Assembly (NCBI GenBank): GCA_022771805.1
Contig: JALELM010000002.1
Location: 117,524 to 181,523 of the forward strand
Direction: 5' to 3'
DNA: 64,000 nt
Source of the DNA: Veillonellaceae bacterium
Lineage (GTDB): Bacteria; Bacillota; Negativicutes; Veillonellales; Negativicoccaceae
Shown here in pieces: positions 1 through 9,860 of this stretch. Numbering within the stretch: position 1 is the first letter of the stretch; every line of letters starts with the position of its first letter. Made by a program: the position numbers and the translations under genes. Below the pieces are notes generated by a model that saw only the letters and a program-made list of their open reading frames with translations, was not told where the DNA came from and did not search any database.

Positions 1-957
1 CAGGTAGTCGACCACGATCAAATCAAGACCCTGCTCCGCCTGCAAGCGCCTCGCCTTGGAACGCATCTCGGCAACCGTCATGCCCGGCGTATCATCAATG
101 AACAGATTCGCTCCGTACAGCTTTTCCGTCATCATCACGATCCGAGCCCATTCGTCCTCCGCTATGAATTGGCCCGTCCGCAATTTTTGCGAGTCCACGA
201 GCGCCGTGGAACAAAGAATACGCATTCCCAGCTGTTCCTTCGACATTTCCAGAGAAAAGAACGCCACGTTTTTCCCCGTCTCCAACGCCACATGCTGGGC
301 AATATTCAACGTGAATGCGGTCTTACCCATGGACGGGCGCGCCGCAATCAAAATCAAGTCGGATTTCTGCAATCCGCTCGTCAGCCGGTCAAAATCGCGG
401 AAGCCCGTTTCCAGACCCGTGAGCCCCGTCCGATTTTTTGCCTTTTGCGCCAAGTCCTCAATCTGTCCCTGCACAATACTTCCGATCGGCGTCATTTCCT
501 GTCGCCGATCATCCTTTGCCACCTCGAGGATCCGTCGCTCCGCCGCATCGACGATATCGACCACATCATCCTCGCCCGCATAGGCTTCACCCGCCGTTAT
601 GTCCGCAGCCGAGATCAGCCGCCGCAGGCGCGCCTTGTCACGGACAATTTGCGCGTGCCGTTCGATATCCGCCGCCGAAACGACATGGTTCGGGATCTCT
701 GTCACATAGGCAATGCCGCCGACGAAGTCGAGCTTCCCCATCTGCCGCAACTCTTCCGTCACCGTCAGGATATCCACACTTTGTGCGCGCATCTGCAAGT
801 CCGCCATGGCCTGAAACACAATGGCATTGGCTTCCCGATAAAAATCGTCCGCTCGCAGCAGGTCGATGCCTGTCGTTACCGCTTCTTTATTCGTCAGCAT
901 GGCACCGAGCACCGACATTTCGGCCTCGATACTCTGTGGCGGTATCCGCTCAATCAT
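1..957 (-). CDS. dnaB: Replicative DNA helicase DnaB (3' end missing)
   Basis: The hexameric 5'-3' helicase that unwinds DNA at the fork. I translated the minus strand from the ATG at 957; 319 codons are open to the window edge, so the C-terminus lies outside. An N-terminal DnaB domain fills about residues 1-105. The RecA-like core starts near 175, with a Walker A (AARPSMGKT, residues 205-213) and a Walker B (DLIVVDYL) at the very edge. GGAGG lies just upstream of the ATG, inside the end of the preceding lon gene, which it overlaps by 8 nt, so translation is probably coupled. The rplI-lon-dnaB order is typical of Firmicutes. Confidence 0.97.
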   Translation of the reverse strand, partial: MIERIPPQSIEAEMSVLGAMLTNKEAVTTGIDLLRADDFYREANAIVFQAMADLQMRAQSVDILTVTEELRQMGKLDFVGGIAYVTEIPNHVVSAADIERHAQIVRDKARLRRLISAADITAGEAYAGEDDVVDIVDAAERRILEVAKDDRRQEMTPIGSIVQGQIEDLAQKAKNRTGLTGLETGFRDFDRLTSGLQKSDLILIAARPSMGKTAFTLNIAQHVALETGKNVAFFSLEMSKEQLGMRILCSTALVDSQKLRTGQFIAEDEWARIVMMTEKLYGANLFIDDTPGMTVAEMRSKARRLQAEQGLDLIVVDYL

Positions 958-2857
958 GGGTGCCTCCCGTTAAAATCGACCACACTTCCGCCACGGTCGC
1001 TATCCGCTTCACTTCCATCCCCAGGTATTTCGCCGGGATGTCGTCACGGTTTTCCGCGGGAATAAGCATCTGCTTCATGCCCGCTTTTTTTGCGCCGTGG
1101 GCCTTTTCCATAATACCGCCGACCGGTTTCACCGTCCCGGTCAACGACACCTCACCCGTCACGGCAATATCCTGCCGCAACGCTCTACCGGTCAATGCGG
1201 ACAGCATGGCACAGGTAATCGCCGCGCCCGCAGACGGTCCGTCAATCTGACCGCCCCCGACGACATTGACATGCACGTCGTATTCGTACAGATCCAGGTC
1301 GGCCAGGCTGCGAATAACCGCCGCCGCATTCTGCACGGAATCCTTCGCCATGCTGCCCGCCGTACCGTTAAACACGAGCCGTCCCTTACCCTTTTCCTTC
1401 GCCGGAAACGCAATCGCCTCCACTTCCAGCGCCGAGCCGAGATAGCCGTATACGCCGAGTCCGTACACATGCCCGACACGGTATTCGTCGGTGGCGATGT
1501 CCCGCCGCTCCGGCACCAACCGCGCCGCCTGCGCGACCCGGCGCAAATCGCCCCGGGTAACCGCAACCGCAGTACCGTCGCCGCGACGCAATGCGGCACC
1601 GTATGCGTCGGCAAGCAAGTTCACCGCCTTGCGACCCTCGCCCGTATACTCGGCGATCGCATCCGCCACTCCGGTCTCCAAGGCTACGTCCAGCTTTTCT
1701 GCCGCCTGTTCCACAATGCGAACTATTTCCGGCGGCGCAAGCGGCGAAAAAAAGACTTCCGCACAACGCGACCGAATCGCCGGATTGATTTCTTCCGGAG
1801 CCCGTGTCGTCGCTCCGATCAGAATGAAATCCGCCGGCGCCCCGTCCTGAAACAGCTTACGGATATAATCCATAACCCGGGCATCCTCTTCATTATAGTA
1901 TGAAGATTCAAAATGCACGCGCTTGTCTTCCAATACTTTCAATAATTTATTCAATAACAGCGGCGACATTTCACCGATTTCATCGATGAAAAGCACCCCG
2001 CCGTGCGCCTTGGTGACCAACCCCGGCTTCGGCTCGGGAATGCCCTTGTCCGCCAATGACTGCTGTGCGCCCTGGTAAATCGGATCGTGCACCGAACCGA
2101 TGAGCGGGTTCGTAATTTCCCGCTCGTCATAGCGCAACGTGGAGCCGTCCACCTCGACAAACGGTGCATCGGCCTCGAACGGTGTATAGCTCAGCCGCTT
2201 CGCCTCGTCCAAAACCAGGCGGGCGGCGGTCGTTTTACCGACTCCCGGCGGGCCGTACAGAATCAAGTGCTGCGGATACTTCGTCGCGATCTTTGCCAGC
2301 AAGGCATCCACCGCCTGCTCCTGCCCCACGATATCTACCAAGCGTTGCGGCCGAACCTGCGCCGCCACGCCCGGCGTGAGGTGCACTCGTTCCAGCGCTT
2401 CCAACTCGGCCAACTTGCGTTTGGAGTGAGGCGTTTCGGTTTCTCCCGTTTCTTCGTTCAACAATTCCAAGCGCAAATCGCGCACGTATTCCTGGTGTTT
2501 TTCTTCCAATGTATCATTGATCTTCTGCTCCAGACGTTCTTCCACTGCCTGTCTGGCCAACAAATCGCTCAAACGATTCTCCACCCGATCGAGCAGACCG
2601 GCAACCTCCCAAGAGGCCGGGATCGGAATATCCGCATCTTCCAGCACCATGCGTGCCAGCCCGACCAGCCGGGAGCGGGAATCTTCCGCATGCAAATAGG
2701 ACAGGGCGTTCACGCGTCCTGCCTCTAAAATCATTCGCTCGGCACCGACTATGCCCGTGTACACGCCGTAGAGTACATAGACCTGGCGCCCGAGCGCGTC
2801 TTCGTCTCCCGGCTTACGACTTTTTTGCTCCCACAGACGTTGCCACAATTCTTTCAT
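950..2857 (-). CDS. Lon-family ATP-dependent protease (LonB/LonC type)
   Basis: A 635-residue AAA+ serine protease. An N-terminal helical segment (about 1-160) replaces the large LonA N-domain. Walker A is GPPGVGKT (202-209) and Walker B VLFIDEIGEM (288-297). The C-terminal protease domain has Ser542 in DGPSAGAA and Lys585 in GGIMEKAHGA, the Lon Ser-Lys dyad. Length and architecture fit LonB/LonC, paralogues known mainly from the sporulating lineage, more than LonA (about 780 aa). I cannot separate LonB from LonC by eye. Its ATG shares one nucleotide with the rplI stop codon, and its end overlaps dnaB, so it belongs to the rplI-lon-dnaB transcription unit. Confidence 0.93.
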   Translation of the reverse strand: MKELWQRLWEQKSRKPGDEDALGRQVYVLYGVYTGIVGAERMILEAGRVNALSYLHAEDSRSRLVGLARMVLEDADIPIPASWEVAGLLDRVENRLSDLLARQAVEERLEQKINDTLEEKHQEYVRDLRLELLNEETGETETPHSKRKLAELEALERVHLTPGVAAQVRPQRLVDIVGQEQAVDALLAKIATKYPQHLILYGPPGVGKTTAARLVLDEAKRLSYTPFEADAPFVEVDGSTLRYDEREITNPLIGSVHDPIYQGAQQSLADKGIPEPKPGLVTKAHGGVLFIDEIGEMSPLLLNKLLKVLEDKRVHFESSYYNEEDARVMDYIRKLFQDGAPADFILIGATTRAPEEINPAIRSRCAEVFFSPLAPPEIVRIVEQAAEKLDVALETGVADAIAEYTGEGRKAVNLLADAYGAALRRGDGTAVAVTRGDLRRVAQAARLVPERRDIATDEYRVGHVYGLGVYGYLGSALEVEAIAFPAKEKGKGRLVFNGTAGSMAKDSVQNAAAVIRSLADLDLYEYDVHVNVVGGGQIDGPSAGAAITCAMLSALTGRALRQDIAVTGEVSLTGTVKPVGGIMEKAHGAKKAGMKQMLIPAENRDDIPAKYLGMEVKRIATVAEVWSILTGGTHD

Positions 2858-3306
2858 TATTCTTCCGCCACCACATGCACACGAATTTCCGATGTCACCT
2901 GCGGATGCAGGCGTACCGTTACGGGAAACATACCGACCGTCCGCAGCGGCTCTTTCAGTTCAATTTTCTTGCGGTCGATCTGCAAATCATACTTGGCGGC
3001 AACCGCCTCCGCAATGACCTGCGGCGTGATACTGTTGAATGCCCGACCGTCCGCACCGACTTTCAGGCCGACCTCCACTTCGACATTTTTCAGCTGCGCG
3101 GCCAAGACCACTGCTTCGTCGTTGGCGACTTGCTTTTTATGCGCTTGCGCCTGCTGCTTTTGGCGGGCATTGTTCAGATTTTCCGGCGTTCCTTCCAGTG
3201 CCAAGCCCCGGCGAATCAGAAAGTTCCGACCGTAGCCGTCCGCCACTTCAATAATATCTCCCTTTTTCCCGTGTTTCTTTACGTCTTCCAGTAATACTAC
3301 TTTCAT
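2857..3306 (-). CDS. rplI: 50S ribosomal protein bL9
   Basis: A 149-residue protein, the usual length of bL9. The N-terminal rRNA-binding domain begins [20 protein letters not shown] and contains the conserved [14 protein letters not shown] long helix follows, then the C-terminal domain. bL9 binds 23S rRNA domain V near the L1 stalk and helps maintain reading frame. It overlaps gdpP by 4 nt (ATGA) upstream and the lon gene by 1 nt downstream. Placement between gdpP and dnaB is the classic Firmicutes arrangement. Confidence 0.98.
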   Translation of the reverse strand: MKVVLLEDVKKHGKKGDIIEVADGYGRNFLIRRGLALEGTPENLNNARQKQQAQAHKKQVANDEAVVLAAQLKNVEVEVGLKVGADGRAFNSITPQVIAEAVAAKYDLQIDRKKIELKEPLRTVGMFPVTVRLHPQVTSEIRVHVVAEE

Positions 3307-5291
3307 TTTGTATTCTCCTTTTGATACGTATGAATCGCCTCTACCAACCGATCACGAATCTCTCGTGGCGTCATGTCGGGGAAGCGTCCGCCGGCCATCG
3401 TCTGATGCCCGCCGCCGCCCAACGTTTCCATGACCACCTGCACATTTACGGAGCCGTCCGAACGGGCGGAAACCCGATAATCTCCGTCGCTGTAATAAAT
3501 CGTAAACGTGGCATGAATGCCCTCGACAATCAGCAGAATATCCGCAATCTGTCCCGCCAGGATTTGTGCGTTGTCCGCATCGTCGGGAATCGTCGCGCAG
3601 GCGATCCCGCCTTCAATCCGTTCCGCTCGCGCCAAGACATCCGAACGCAGCTGCAAGGTCTCGAAATCCAGCATAAACAGATCCCGCACCAAATCCGTGT
3701 TCGCCCCGGAACGGCGCAGGTAGCTCGCCGCATCGAAGGTACGCACGCCCGTCTGTACGGCAAAGTTTTTGGTATCGACGACAATCCCCGCATACAGCGC
3801 GGAGGCTTGTGTCTCATTCAGGTCGACCGTCTCCGAATAGTACTGCAACAGCTCCGTCACCAATTCACTGGCGGACGAGCTCGACGGTTCCAGATAGGTA
3901 AGCAGCGGATTGGGAATGAAGTCATTGCTGCGCCGATGGTGATCGATAACCACCCGCGAGCCGACTTTCTCGATCAATTCCGGGGCGGCCGTCAGTTCCG
4001 GCCGGTGCGTATCCACAATGAAGAGCACCGTGCGCGAAGTGATGTCGCGAGCGGCCGTCTCTCCGTCCGTAATCAAATCCGCCATGCCTTCCGTCTCTTC
4101 GACGAGGGCGATCATTTTTTCGACATTTTCCTGCTGCGGGCTGACTACCACTCGCGCCGGCACACCGACGGACGTCGCCATATACGCTACACCGATCGCG
4201 GCTCCCAGGGCATCGTAATCTTCGTGGCTGTGTCCCATCACCAGCACCCGATCGGCCTTGCCGATAAGCTCATAAATCGCTTGGGCAACCACGCGCGCCC
4301 GCACGCGAGTATTTTTCGCCAGTGCCGTCGATTTCCCTCCGAACGTCTGCGTTTCTTCGCCAAGCCGAACGACAGCCTGGTCGCCGCCGCGCCCCAAGGC
4401 CAAATCCAAACTCAGACGAGCCTGTTCCGCCTGCGCGGCGAAACCTTCGTCACCTGTCGCACAACCGATGGAAAGCGTGACGGGAATTTTATTCAGCGTA
4501 TGAATCAATCGCACCTTGTCGAGAATGTCGAACTTCGCCTCCATCAATTGCTGCAGCGACTTGCGACTGATGCAGGCAATGTAATTGTTGCGATCGTAGT
4601 TTTTGATGAACCCGTCCAGACGGCCGAATTCATCAAGTACCTGCGTATTCACTTCCGACCACAGCGCCGACCGCTGCACTTCCGTCAGATCCGAAGCGAT
4701 TTCCGTAAAATTATCCAGTTGCAAATAGCAAAACACCGGCAGCGCCTGCTCGCTTTCCTGCACGCTCCGCTCCGCTTCCGTAATGTCGTCAAAATACAGC
4801 AACATGTATTGTTGTGTCGTCTCGCCGGCATGCTCCATATCGAGGAACTTATAAATGACGCGGTAATATCTTTCTTCAATCCGAGTGGAAAAATAGCCGG
4901 ACTTTCCCCACAGCTTCGCTAATTGCGTATGCGGCAAGAGACGTTGCAACCGCTCCCCGTCTTCGAGATCCTGAACCCAATCGCGAAATACGGAGTTTCC
5001 CCAAACCAACTGGCTCTTTTCGTCGATGATCGCAATCCCGATCGGTAAATTCTTCGTCGCGTACAGAGAAGCTTCCGTTACCGAAGCCGAAACGGAATCC
5101 AAATACTCCGTCAGCTCGGCCGCCTGCTCCCGCTCCCGTTTCTTCGTCACCAAGTAGACACCGAACACCGGGATGGCGCATAAGCCGGCCGCAATCGGGT
5201 TGAAATAAGCAATAACCAGATGCAATACCGCGACAATGGCAATATACACACGATCACTGCGTTTTTCGAACCATGTGTTACGCAATTCCAT
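3303..5291 (-). CDS. gdpP: c-di-AMP phosphodiesterase GdpP
   Basis: A membrane-bound hydrolase that converts c-di-AMP to pApA. The 662 residues show two membrane segments near the N-terminus (about 15-50), a PAS-like sensor (about 75-150), a degenerate GGDEF domain without the GGDEF signature, and a C-terminal DHH/DHHA1 module. The DHH parts are [21 protein letters not shown] and VIDHHRR, and the DHHA1 glycine motif is [12 protein letters not shown] prefer the ATG at 5291 over the GTG at 5294 because GGAG lies 4 nt before the ATG; either start overlaps the yybS stop. A c-di-AMP riboswitch controls kimA elsewhere in the window, so both turnover and output of this messenger are represented. Confidence 0.96.
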   Translation of the reverse strand: MELRNTWFEKRSDRVYIAIVAVLHLVIAYFNPIAAGLCAIPVFGVYLVTKKREREQAAELTEYLDSVSASVTEASLYATKNLPIGIAIIDEKSQLVWGNSVFRDWVQDLEDGERLQRLLPHTQLAKLWGKSGYFSTRIEERYYRVIYKFLDMEHAGETTQQYMLLYFDDITEAERSVQESEQALPVFCYLQLDNFTEIASDLTEVQRSALWSEVNTQVLDEFGRLDGFIKNYDRNNYIACISRKSLQQLMEAKFDILDKVRLIHTLNKIPVTLSIGCATGDEGFAAQAEQARLSLDLALGRGGDQAVVRLGEETQTFGGKSTALAKNTRVRARVVAQAIYELIGKADRVLVMGHSHEDYDALGAAIGVAYMATSVGVPARVVVSPQQENVEKMIALVEETEGMADLITDGETAARDITSRTVLFIVDTHRPELTAAPELIEKVGSRVVIDHHRRSNDFIPNPLLTYLEPSSSSASELVTELLQYYSETVDLNETQASALYAGIVVDTKNFAVQTGVRTFDAASYLRRSGANTDLVRDLFMLDFETLQLRSDVLARAERIEGGIACATIPDDADNAQILAGQIADILLIVEGIHATFTIYYSDGDYRVSARSDGSVNVQVVMETLGGGGHQTMAGGRFPDMTPREIRDRLVEAIHTYQKENTK

Positions 5292-6250
5292 CACGCTCCG
5301 TAGTATCCTTTCCGTTTACGATAATTCAGACCCATATCCAACAACCCCATGAAAAACACGAGTGCCATGAACAGCGGGATAAACACCGCAGCAATTGCCA
5401 CCGGCCAACGAAGAATCCGTAAACCGGAGTACCGCCGTCCCAACCAGAACACCACCGCGATGCCTTGCAGCCAAATAACGTACATCGCCGCCACCTGCAC
5501 GTTGACGGCCAAATCGACCGGCAACCAAGGCAACTGCGCCGCAAAGTAGGCTGCCAGCATCGCCAATACGTACACGTATAACGCCACGCGCGGCATTTCC
5601 CATTCCGCAATCGGCGGAAACGGCTTCACCTGCACGCCCAGTCGCTTCAAAATGGCCTGTGCGATCCGAATATCCAGGTACGCCAACAGCATCCCTGCCG
5701 AGGCGACAATAAACGGCAGGAATCGCTGCATCTGTGACAGTTGCGCCAAGTAATTCGCTTTCGCCTCCGCCAACTCAATCGCATTGTAGCCGGTGCTTTC
5801 CATTGTGCGGAACGCCTGCTCCGTCGATTCCTGCATAATCTGCTGGTACATCGCGAATAAATCGACACCCATGATGTAAAACGACAGCAGGAACTGCACA
5901 ACGAAACCGATACAAAAGGCAACGGACGTCACGAGAAAGGTGCGGCTCGCCGACCATTGGCGGCGAAATCCCTCACACAACGCGATGCCGACCGTGCCGA
6001 AAGTCAGACCCAGTCCCGCGGCAATTACCGGTCCGGTAATAAACATCAGCAGCAAAATCGTTGCTACCGTCGCCATAATCGCCCAACGAGTACCGTTTTT
6101 CACTCCGAGATACGCCGCCGGCACCGGCCACACAAGCAATGCCACGGACGAGATTACCGGCACATATACCCCGATGAGCGACAGGATCATCATCAATCCC
6201 ACCGTCATCCCGGCTTCCGTCAGCGCACGCGTCTGTGTCCGCTGCGCCAT
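5291..6250 (-). CDS. yybS: YybS family (DUF2232) membrane protein
   Basis: A 319-residue polytopic membrane protein with about eight hydrophobic segments, resembling the YybS/DUF2232 family found beside gdpP and rplI in Firmicutes. The fold recalls ECF-transporter S components, but I see no substrate signature and the function is unknown. Its ATG shares one nucleotide with the rnj stop (TAATG), and its stop overlaps the gdpP start, so rnj-yybS-gdpP-rplI-lon-dnaB is read as one operon. Confidence 0.85.
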   Translation of the reverse strand: MAQRTQTRALTEAGMTVGLMMILSLIGVYVPVISSVALLVWPVPAAYLGVKNGTRWAIMATVATILLLMFITGPVIAAGLGLTFGTVGIALCEGFRRQWSASRTFLVTSVAFCIGFVVQFLLSFYIMGVDLFAMYQQIMQESTEQAFRTMESTGYNAIELAEAKANYLAQLSQMQRFLPFIVASAGMLLAYLDIRIAQAILKRLGVQVKPFPPIAEWEMPRVALYVYVLAMLAAYFAAQLPWLPVDLAVNVQVAAMYVIWLQGIAVVFWLGRRYSGLRILRWPVAIAAVFIPLFMALVFFMGLLDMGLNYRKRKGYYGA

Positions 6251-7911
6251 TAATGAACCTCCTGAATAATCGGCAAAATCATCGGCCGCCGGCGTGTTTT
6301 TTCATAGATGTAGCGCGAAAGAGTATCCCGAACCTGTGTCTTGATGACATTCCATTCTGTGGTGTTATTGTCTTCGCAATAATCGATGACTGCCTGCACG
6401 CGCTTCGTCATTTCACGCACCAGCGTCTCCGAATCCCGCATATAGATGAACCCGCGGGAAACGATATCCGGCCCTGCCAAGACCGCGCCGGAACCGCGTT
6501 CCAGGACCATCGTGACAATGACCATGCCGTCCTGCGACAGCTGCTGTCGATCCCGAATGACGATATTGCCGACGTCGCCGACACCGAGTCCGTCAACGTA
6601 TACTTTACCGGCCTGTACCTTGTCCCCCAGTTGCCCTTTGCGACTGGTGAACTCAAAAATCTGGCCGTTGTCGCCGATAAGAATGTTATCCTTGGCGACG
6701 CCCATGCTTTCCGCCAATTCCGCATGTTTGTACAGCATCCGATACTCACCGTGCATCGGAATAAAGAAACGCGGCCGCAACAGCGCGAGCATCATCTTCA
6801 ACTCTTCCTGCGAACCGTGGCCGGAGACATGCACTCCCTGCGTCGAGCCGTGCACCACATGAGCCCCGAGCTTGATCAACTTATCAATGGTTCGGCCGAC
6901 ACTCGTTTCATTCCCGGGAATCGGCGAGGCCGACAAAATAACCGTATCATTCGGATGAATCCGGATTTGCCGATGTGAGCCGTCCGCCATGCGCGACAAC
7001 CCGGCCATCGGTTCCCCCTGGCTGCCCGTCGTCAGAATCAGCAACTGATCCGGACGATACCGGCTGACTTCCTCGGCATCGATAAACGTTCCCTCCGGTG
7101 CCTTGAGATAGCCCATCTCCCGGGCAATCCCGACCACATTGACCATGGAGCGGCCGAATACCGCCACCTTGCGCTCATGTGCCACGGCAGCGTCCACTGC
7201 CATCTGCACCCGCGATACGTTGGACGCAAACGTTGCGAGAATAATCCGTCCCCGCACCCCGTTGAACGCACGCATCAAGGCATCCGCAACAATCGCTTCC
7301 GACTGCGTATGACCGGGCCGCTCCGCATTCGTGGAGTCCGCGCAATACGCCAGAACACCGCGATTTCCCAACTCAGTAATCTTGCGAAAATCCATCAACT
7401 TGCCGTCCACCGGCGTGTAGTCGATCTTGAAGTCGCCGCTGTGCACAATCGTGCCGACCGGCGTACGGAAGTAAATCCCGCAAGAATCCGGAATCGAGTG
7501 ATTGACATGGAAAAAACCTACCTTGAATACGCCAGCCCGGATCTCATCGCCGGACTTCACGACATTCAATTCATACTTGCCGATTCGATGCTCACGCAGT
7601 TTTCCCTCGATTAAGCCGCAGGTAAGGCGTGTCGCATACACGGGCGCGGTCACCTGCTTCAGCAGGTACGCCAGCGAGCCGATATGGTCCTCGTGACCGT
7701 GCGTAATAACGATCGCCCGAATTTTGTCCCTATTCTCTATAAGGTAAGTAAAATCGGGGATAACAATATCCACCCCGAGCATTTCCGAATCCGGAAATGC
7801 CAAACCCGAATCCAAAACAACAATATCCTCACCGTACCGGAATACGGTCATATTCTTACCGATTTCCCCTAAGCCTCCCAAGGGAATAATTTGCAATCTT
7901 TCATTTGCCAA
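6250..7911 (-). CDS. rnj: Ribonuclease J (metallo-beta-lactamase RNase)
   Basis: A 553-residue RNase J, a dual 5'-3' exonuclease and endonuclease in mRNA decay and rRNA maturation. The metallo-beta-lactamase signature HGHEDH (71-76) coordinates two zinc ions. The beta-CASP insertion and C-terminal domain follow, and the length matches RNase J1. The start codon is TTG (7911-7909), preceded by GGAGG with a 7-nt spacer. It heads the six-gene operon running to dnaB, behind an extended -10 promoter near 8004-8012. Confidence 0.96.
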   Translation of the reverse strand: MANERLQIIPLGGLGEIGKNMTVFRYGEDIVVLDSGLAFPDSEMLGVDIVIPDFTYLIENRDKIRAIVITHGHEDHIGSLAYLLKQVTAPVYATRLTCGLIEGKLREHRIGKYELNVVKSGDEIRAGVFKVGFFHVNHSIPDSCGIYFRTPVGTIVHSGDFKIDYTPVDGKLMDFRKITELGNRGVLAYCADSTNAERPGHTQSEAIVADALMRAFNGVRGRIILATFASNVSRVQMAVDAAVAHERKVAVFGRSMVNVVGIAREMGYLKAPEGTFIDAEEVSRYRPDQLLILTTGSQGEPMAGLSRMADGSHRQIRIHPNDTVILSASPIPGNETSVGRTIDKLIKLGAHVVHGSTQGVHVSGHGSQEELKMMLALLRPRFFIPMHGEYRMLYKHAELAESMGVAKDNILIGDNGQIFEFTSRKGQLGDKVQAGKVYVDGLGVGDVGNIVIRDRQQLSQDGMVIVTMVLERGSGAVLAGPDIVSRGFIYMRDSETLVREMTKRVQAVIDYCEDNNTTEWNVIKTQVRDTLSRYIYEKTRRRPMILPIIQEVH

Positions 7912-8003
7912 AATAATACCTCCTGTATTGTATTTTCGAACATATTTTTCCCGAACAATTCTGACTTACTGACCTGCTTAGCCGCTCACAAACCGATACC
8001 TAC

Positions 8004-8012
8004 ATTATACCA
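8004..8012 (-). promoter_or_regulatory. Extended -10 promoter for the rnj operon
   Basis: On the minus strand TGG is followed directly by TATAAT, which matches the extended -10 motif (TGnTATAAT). No good -35 box lies 17 bp upstream. The element is about 95 nt before the TTG of rnj. This is a motif match only. Confidence 0.55.
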
Positions 8013-8080
8013 CATGCCAGCTCGGTCGCTTAGGGAATACGGACTTCCGAGAAACCGGGGTTTCTGCGCTTTACAGCCGC

Positions 8081-8105
8081 AAAAAAAGACGGGAGACCCC
8101 GTCTT
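8081..8105 (-). terminator. Rho-independent terminator of the DUF805 gene
   Basis: An 8-bp perfect stem (8086-8093 with 8098-8105) and a 4-nt loop are followed on the minus strand by seven T. It begins one base after the DUF805 coding sequence ends, so it ends that transcript before the rnj promoter. Confidence 0.85.
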
Positions 8106-8521
8106 CATGCCAATGTTTCCGGCGGTTGCGGACCGTATTTATTGACTCCGCTCTGCGATCCCTGCAGGTAGCAGTACAGCAGGTACAAGCCGATAATCGG
8201 CACCAGTCCGATCAACAGCCACCAACCCGTGCGTCCCGTGTCATGCAGGCGACGTACCCCTACCGCTAATGACGGCAGGAGCAACGCTAACGAAATAAGC
8301 GCCGGAATCGTTTCTACCGCTGCGGAGCCGTCTCCCGCAAACGGTCCCAAAAGGATCTGCACCAAGGAGTTGAACAACCAGCAGGAAATCGTAAATTTCC
8401 AAAACTCCGCGCGGGAAGCCCGACCGTTAAAATCCGCATACTTCTCCTGCAGGCAGCGCTTGATTGCCCCTGTCCACGTCATTTCCGGTGCTTGTGTGCC
8501 GTTCCATTCGTTCATACACAT
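8105..8521 (-). CDS. DUF805 family small membrane protein
   Basis: About 138 residues with three to four hydrophobic segments. It contains the DUF805 hallmarks FNGRASRAEFW near the N-terminus and VRRLHDTGRTGWW in the middle, with a Gly/Asn/Tyr-rich end. The family has no assigned biochemical role. GAGG lies just upstream of an ATG-TGT-ATG cluster, so the start is 8521 (MCMNEW) or 8515 (MNEW). A longer in-frame ATG at 8563 lacks a ribosome-binding site. It is monocistronic, with its own promoter-like box and terminator. Confidence 0.85.
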   Translation of the reverse strand: MCMNEWNGTQAPEMTWTGAIKRCLQEKYADFNGRASRAEFWKFTISCWLFNSLVQILLGPFAGDGSAAVETIPALISLALLLPSLAVGVRRLHDTGRTGWWLLIGLVPIIGLYLLYCYLQGSQSGVNKYGPQPPETLA

Positions 8522-8577
8522 CGTTCCTCTCTTTCGCCCGTTTCCGGTGTCTTCCGTTGGCATATTTCATCATCTTA

Positions 8578-8607
8578 ATTATACCGCTATCGGATGCCCA
8601 TAAACAA
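8578..8607 (-). promoter_or_regulatory. Promoter of the DUF805 gene
   Basis: TATAAT on the minus strand (8583-8578) lies 18 bp downstream of TTGTTT (8607-8602). This is a good -10 with a moderate -35, about 60 nt before the start codon. Confidence 0.55.
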
Positions 8608-8653
8608 CAAGACGATATGTTCGGCACGACAAACGACGGTTCGCTCCGTTTCG

Positions 8654-8965
8654 TTACAACAGCAAGCCGACAAACCAGTGGCAACCGATCGCTCCCAAAA
8701 CGGTCCACACCAACGGAAACCTGTTCCACGCCAAACCGACGGCCAGCAATGAGGCAACGAGCACCGGCAGCGGCGCCTGTACCGCGGTACCGGACCAAAT
8801 CCCCGGAGCAATGAGAGCCGTCAAGACGGCATAGGGTGTCAAACGCAGGGCGCGCCTTCCCGTAGCCGAAACCCGCTCAAGGAAATTACCGAAAAATGGC
8901 AATACCCGCGGAATGAGCGTTGCCAGACAAAGTCCGACGAGTATGACCGGATATTTATTTTCCAT
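8654..8965 (-). CDS. azlD: AzlD-family branched-chain amino acid exporter subunit
   Basis: About 103 residues with three to four hydrophobic segments. RVLPF near the N-terminus and the compact size fit AzlD, the small partner of AzlC. I chose the ATG at 8965 because GGAGG sits 8 nt upstream inside the end of azlC; the two genes overlap by 11 nt. The pair exports branched-chain amino acids in characterised bacteria. This window also has two BCAA uptake systems (brnQ and the liv operon). Confidence 0.88.
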   Translation of the reverse strand: MENKYPVILVGLCLATLIPRVLPFFGNFLERVSATGRRALRLTPYAVLTALIAPGIWSGTAVQAPLPVLVASLLAVGLAWNRFPLVWTVLGAIGCHWFVGLLL

Positions 8966-9656
8966 CTGCACTCTCCTCCCAGACCATCGCAATAACCAAC
9001 GCCGTCGCCGCGGCCGTCAGCAGGGTCAGACCGCTGCCGATGCCGAGACGGGCTGCCGCCCAGACACAGAGCGGGTGCATGACGAACGCCGCCAAAGCGA
9101 CGGGGCGGGACTCCGGCCGATCCCGCAAAGCCGGAACAAGCAAGGCGATAAAGAGCGCATATAAGCCGAAGCCCATGCTGTCCGCCAAGCCGGGCGGCAG
9201 GATTTCCTGTACCGTCAGACCGAGCAGTGTGCCCGCAACCCAGGCTGCGTAACCGATACAGCCGATACCGAGCGCCGTTTGCGAGGACATTTCCGCTTCC
9301 CCGCTCAGCGTGATCACGGAAAAGCTTTCGTCCGTCACCCAAGCGCCGAGCAGCGCACGTTGCCAGCGTGCCGTATCGACGGGAATTTTAGCGGCCACCG
9401 CCGCCGACAAAAGCAAATGCCGCAAGTTAACGACCGCTCCGGCAAACACTGCGTCGCCCGCCGTCGCGCCCGCCGCAAGGAGAGAAATAACCATGAATTG
9501 CGAAGCCCCCGCATAAATAAAGATCGAGGACGCCGCAATAAACCAGGTCGGCAAAGCATATGCCGCCGCCAGTACGCCGTAAGCAACGGCAATGGGTATG
9601 TAGCCGATTGCAATCGGAATTCCCCGCAACAATCCCTCCCGAAACTCTCGTGACAT
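8955..9656 (-). CDS. azlC: AzlC-family branched-chain amino acid permease
   Basis: A 233-residue membrane protein. The AzlC motifs are visible: GIPIAIGYIPIAVAYG at the N-terminus, IYAGASQFM, and NLRHLLLSAAV in the first half. It forms an efflux permease with AzlD. The start ATG at 9656 has only a weak GAGG. The promoter (TTGTCT, 17 bp, TATAAT) lies 30-60 nt upstream, in the left end of an unusually long intergenic region filled with DnaA boxes. Confidence 0.92.
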   Translation of the reverse strand: MSREFREGLLRGIPIAIGYIPIAVAYGVLAAAYALPTWFIAASSIFIYAGASQFMVISLLAAGATAGDAVFAGAVVNLRHLLLSAAVAAKIPVDTARWQRALLGAWVTDESFSVITLSGEAEMSSQTALGIGCIGYAAWVAGTLLGLTVQEILPPGLADSMGFGLYALFIALLVPALRDRPESRPVALAAFVMHPLCVWAAARLGIGSGLTLLTAAATALVIAMVWEESADGK

Positions 9657-9686
9657 CGCCTCGCCCCCTTAGTAGTAATTCTTGTG

Positions 9687-9715
9687 ATTATAACAAAAGG
9701 GGTAGTAAAAGACAA
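9687..9715 (-). promoter_or_regulatory. Promoter of azlCD
   Basis: The -35 TTGTCT (9715-9710) and -10 TATAAT (9692-9687) are separated by exactly 17 bp on the minus strand, upstream of azlC. Confidence 0.7.
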
Positions 9716-9860
9716 GACAGCATATGCCGCTTGCCATCTGTGTACACCATATCCGTCTGCGGTGGACAACTTCGCGATTATTGTGCACAAAAATGTCGTT
9801 TACTCTCCGCCGCGCGTTACTTTCTCAAAAATTTTACGATTCTTATTCCTATCCGTTTAC

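Noticed and set aside
3321..4922. A 533-codon open frame opposite gdpP
   Set aside because: It is antisense to a clear GdpP, has no family motif and a Arg/His/Gln-rich composition typical of a shadow frame.
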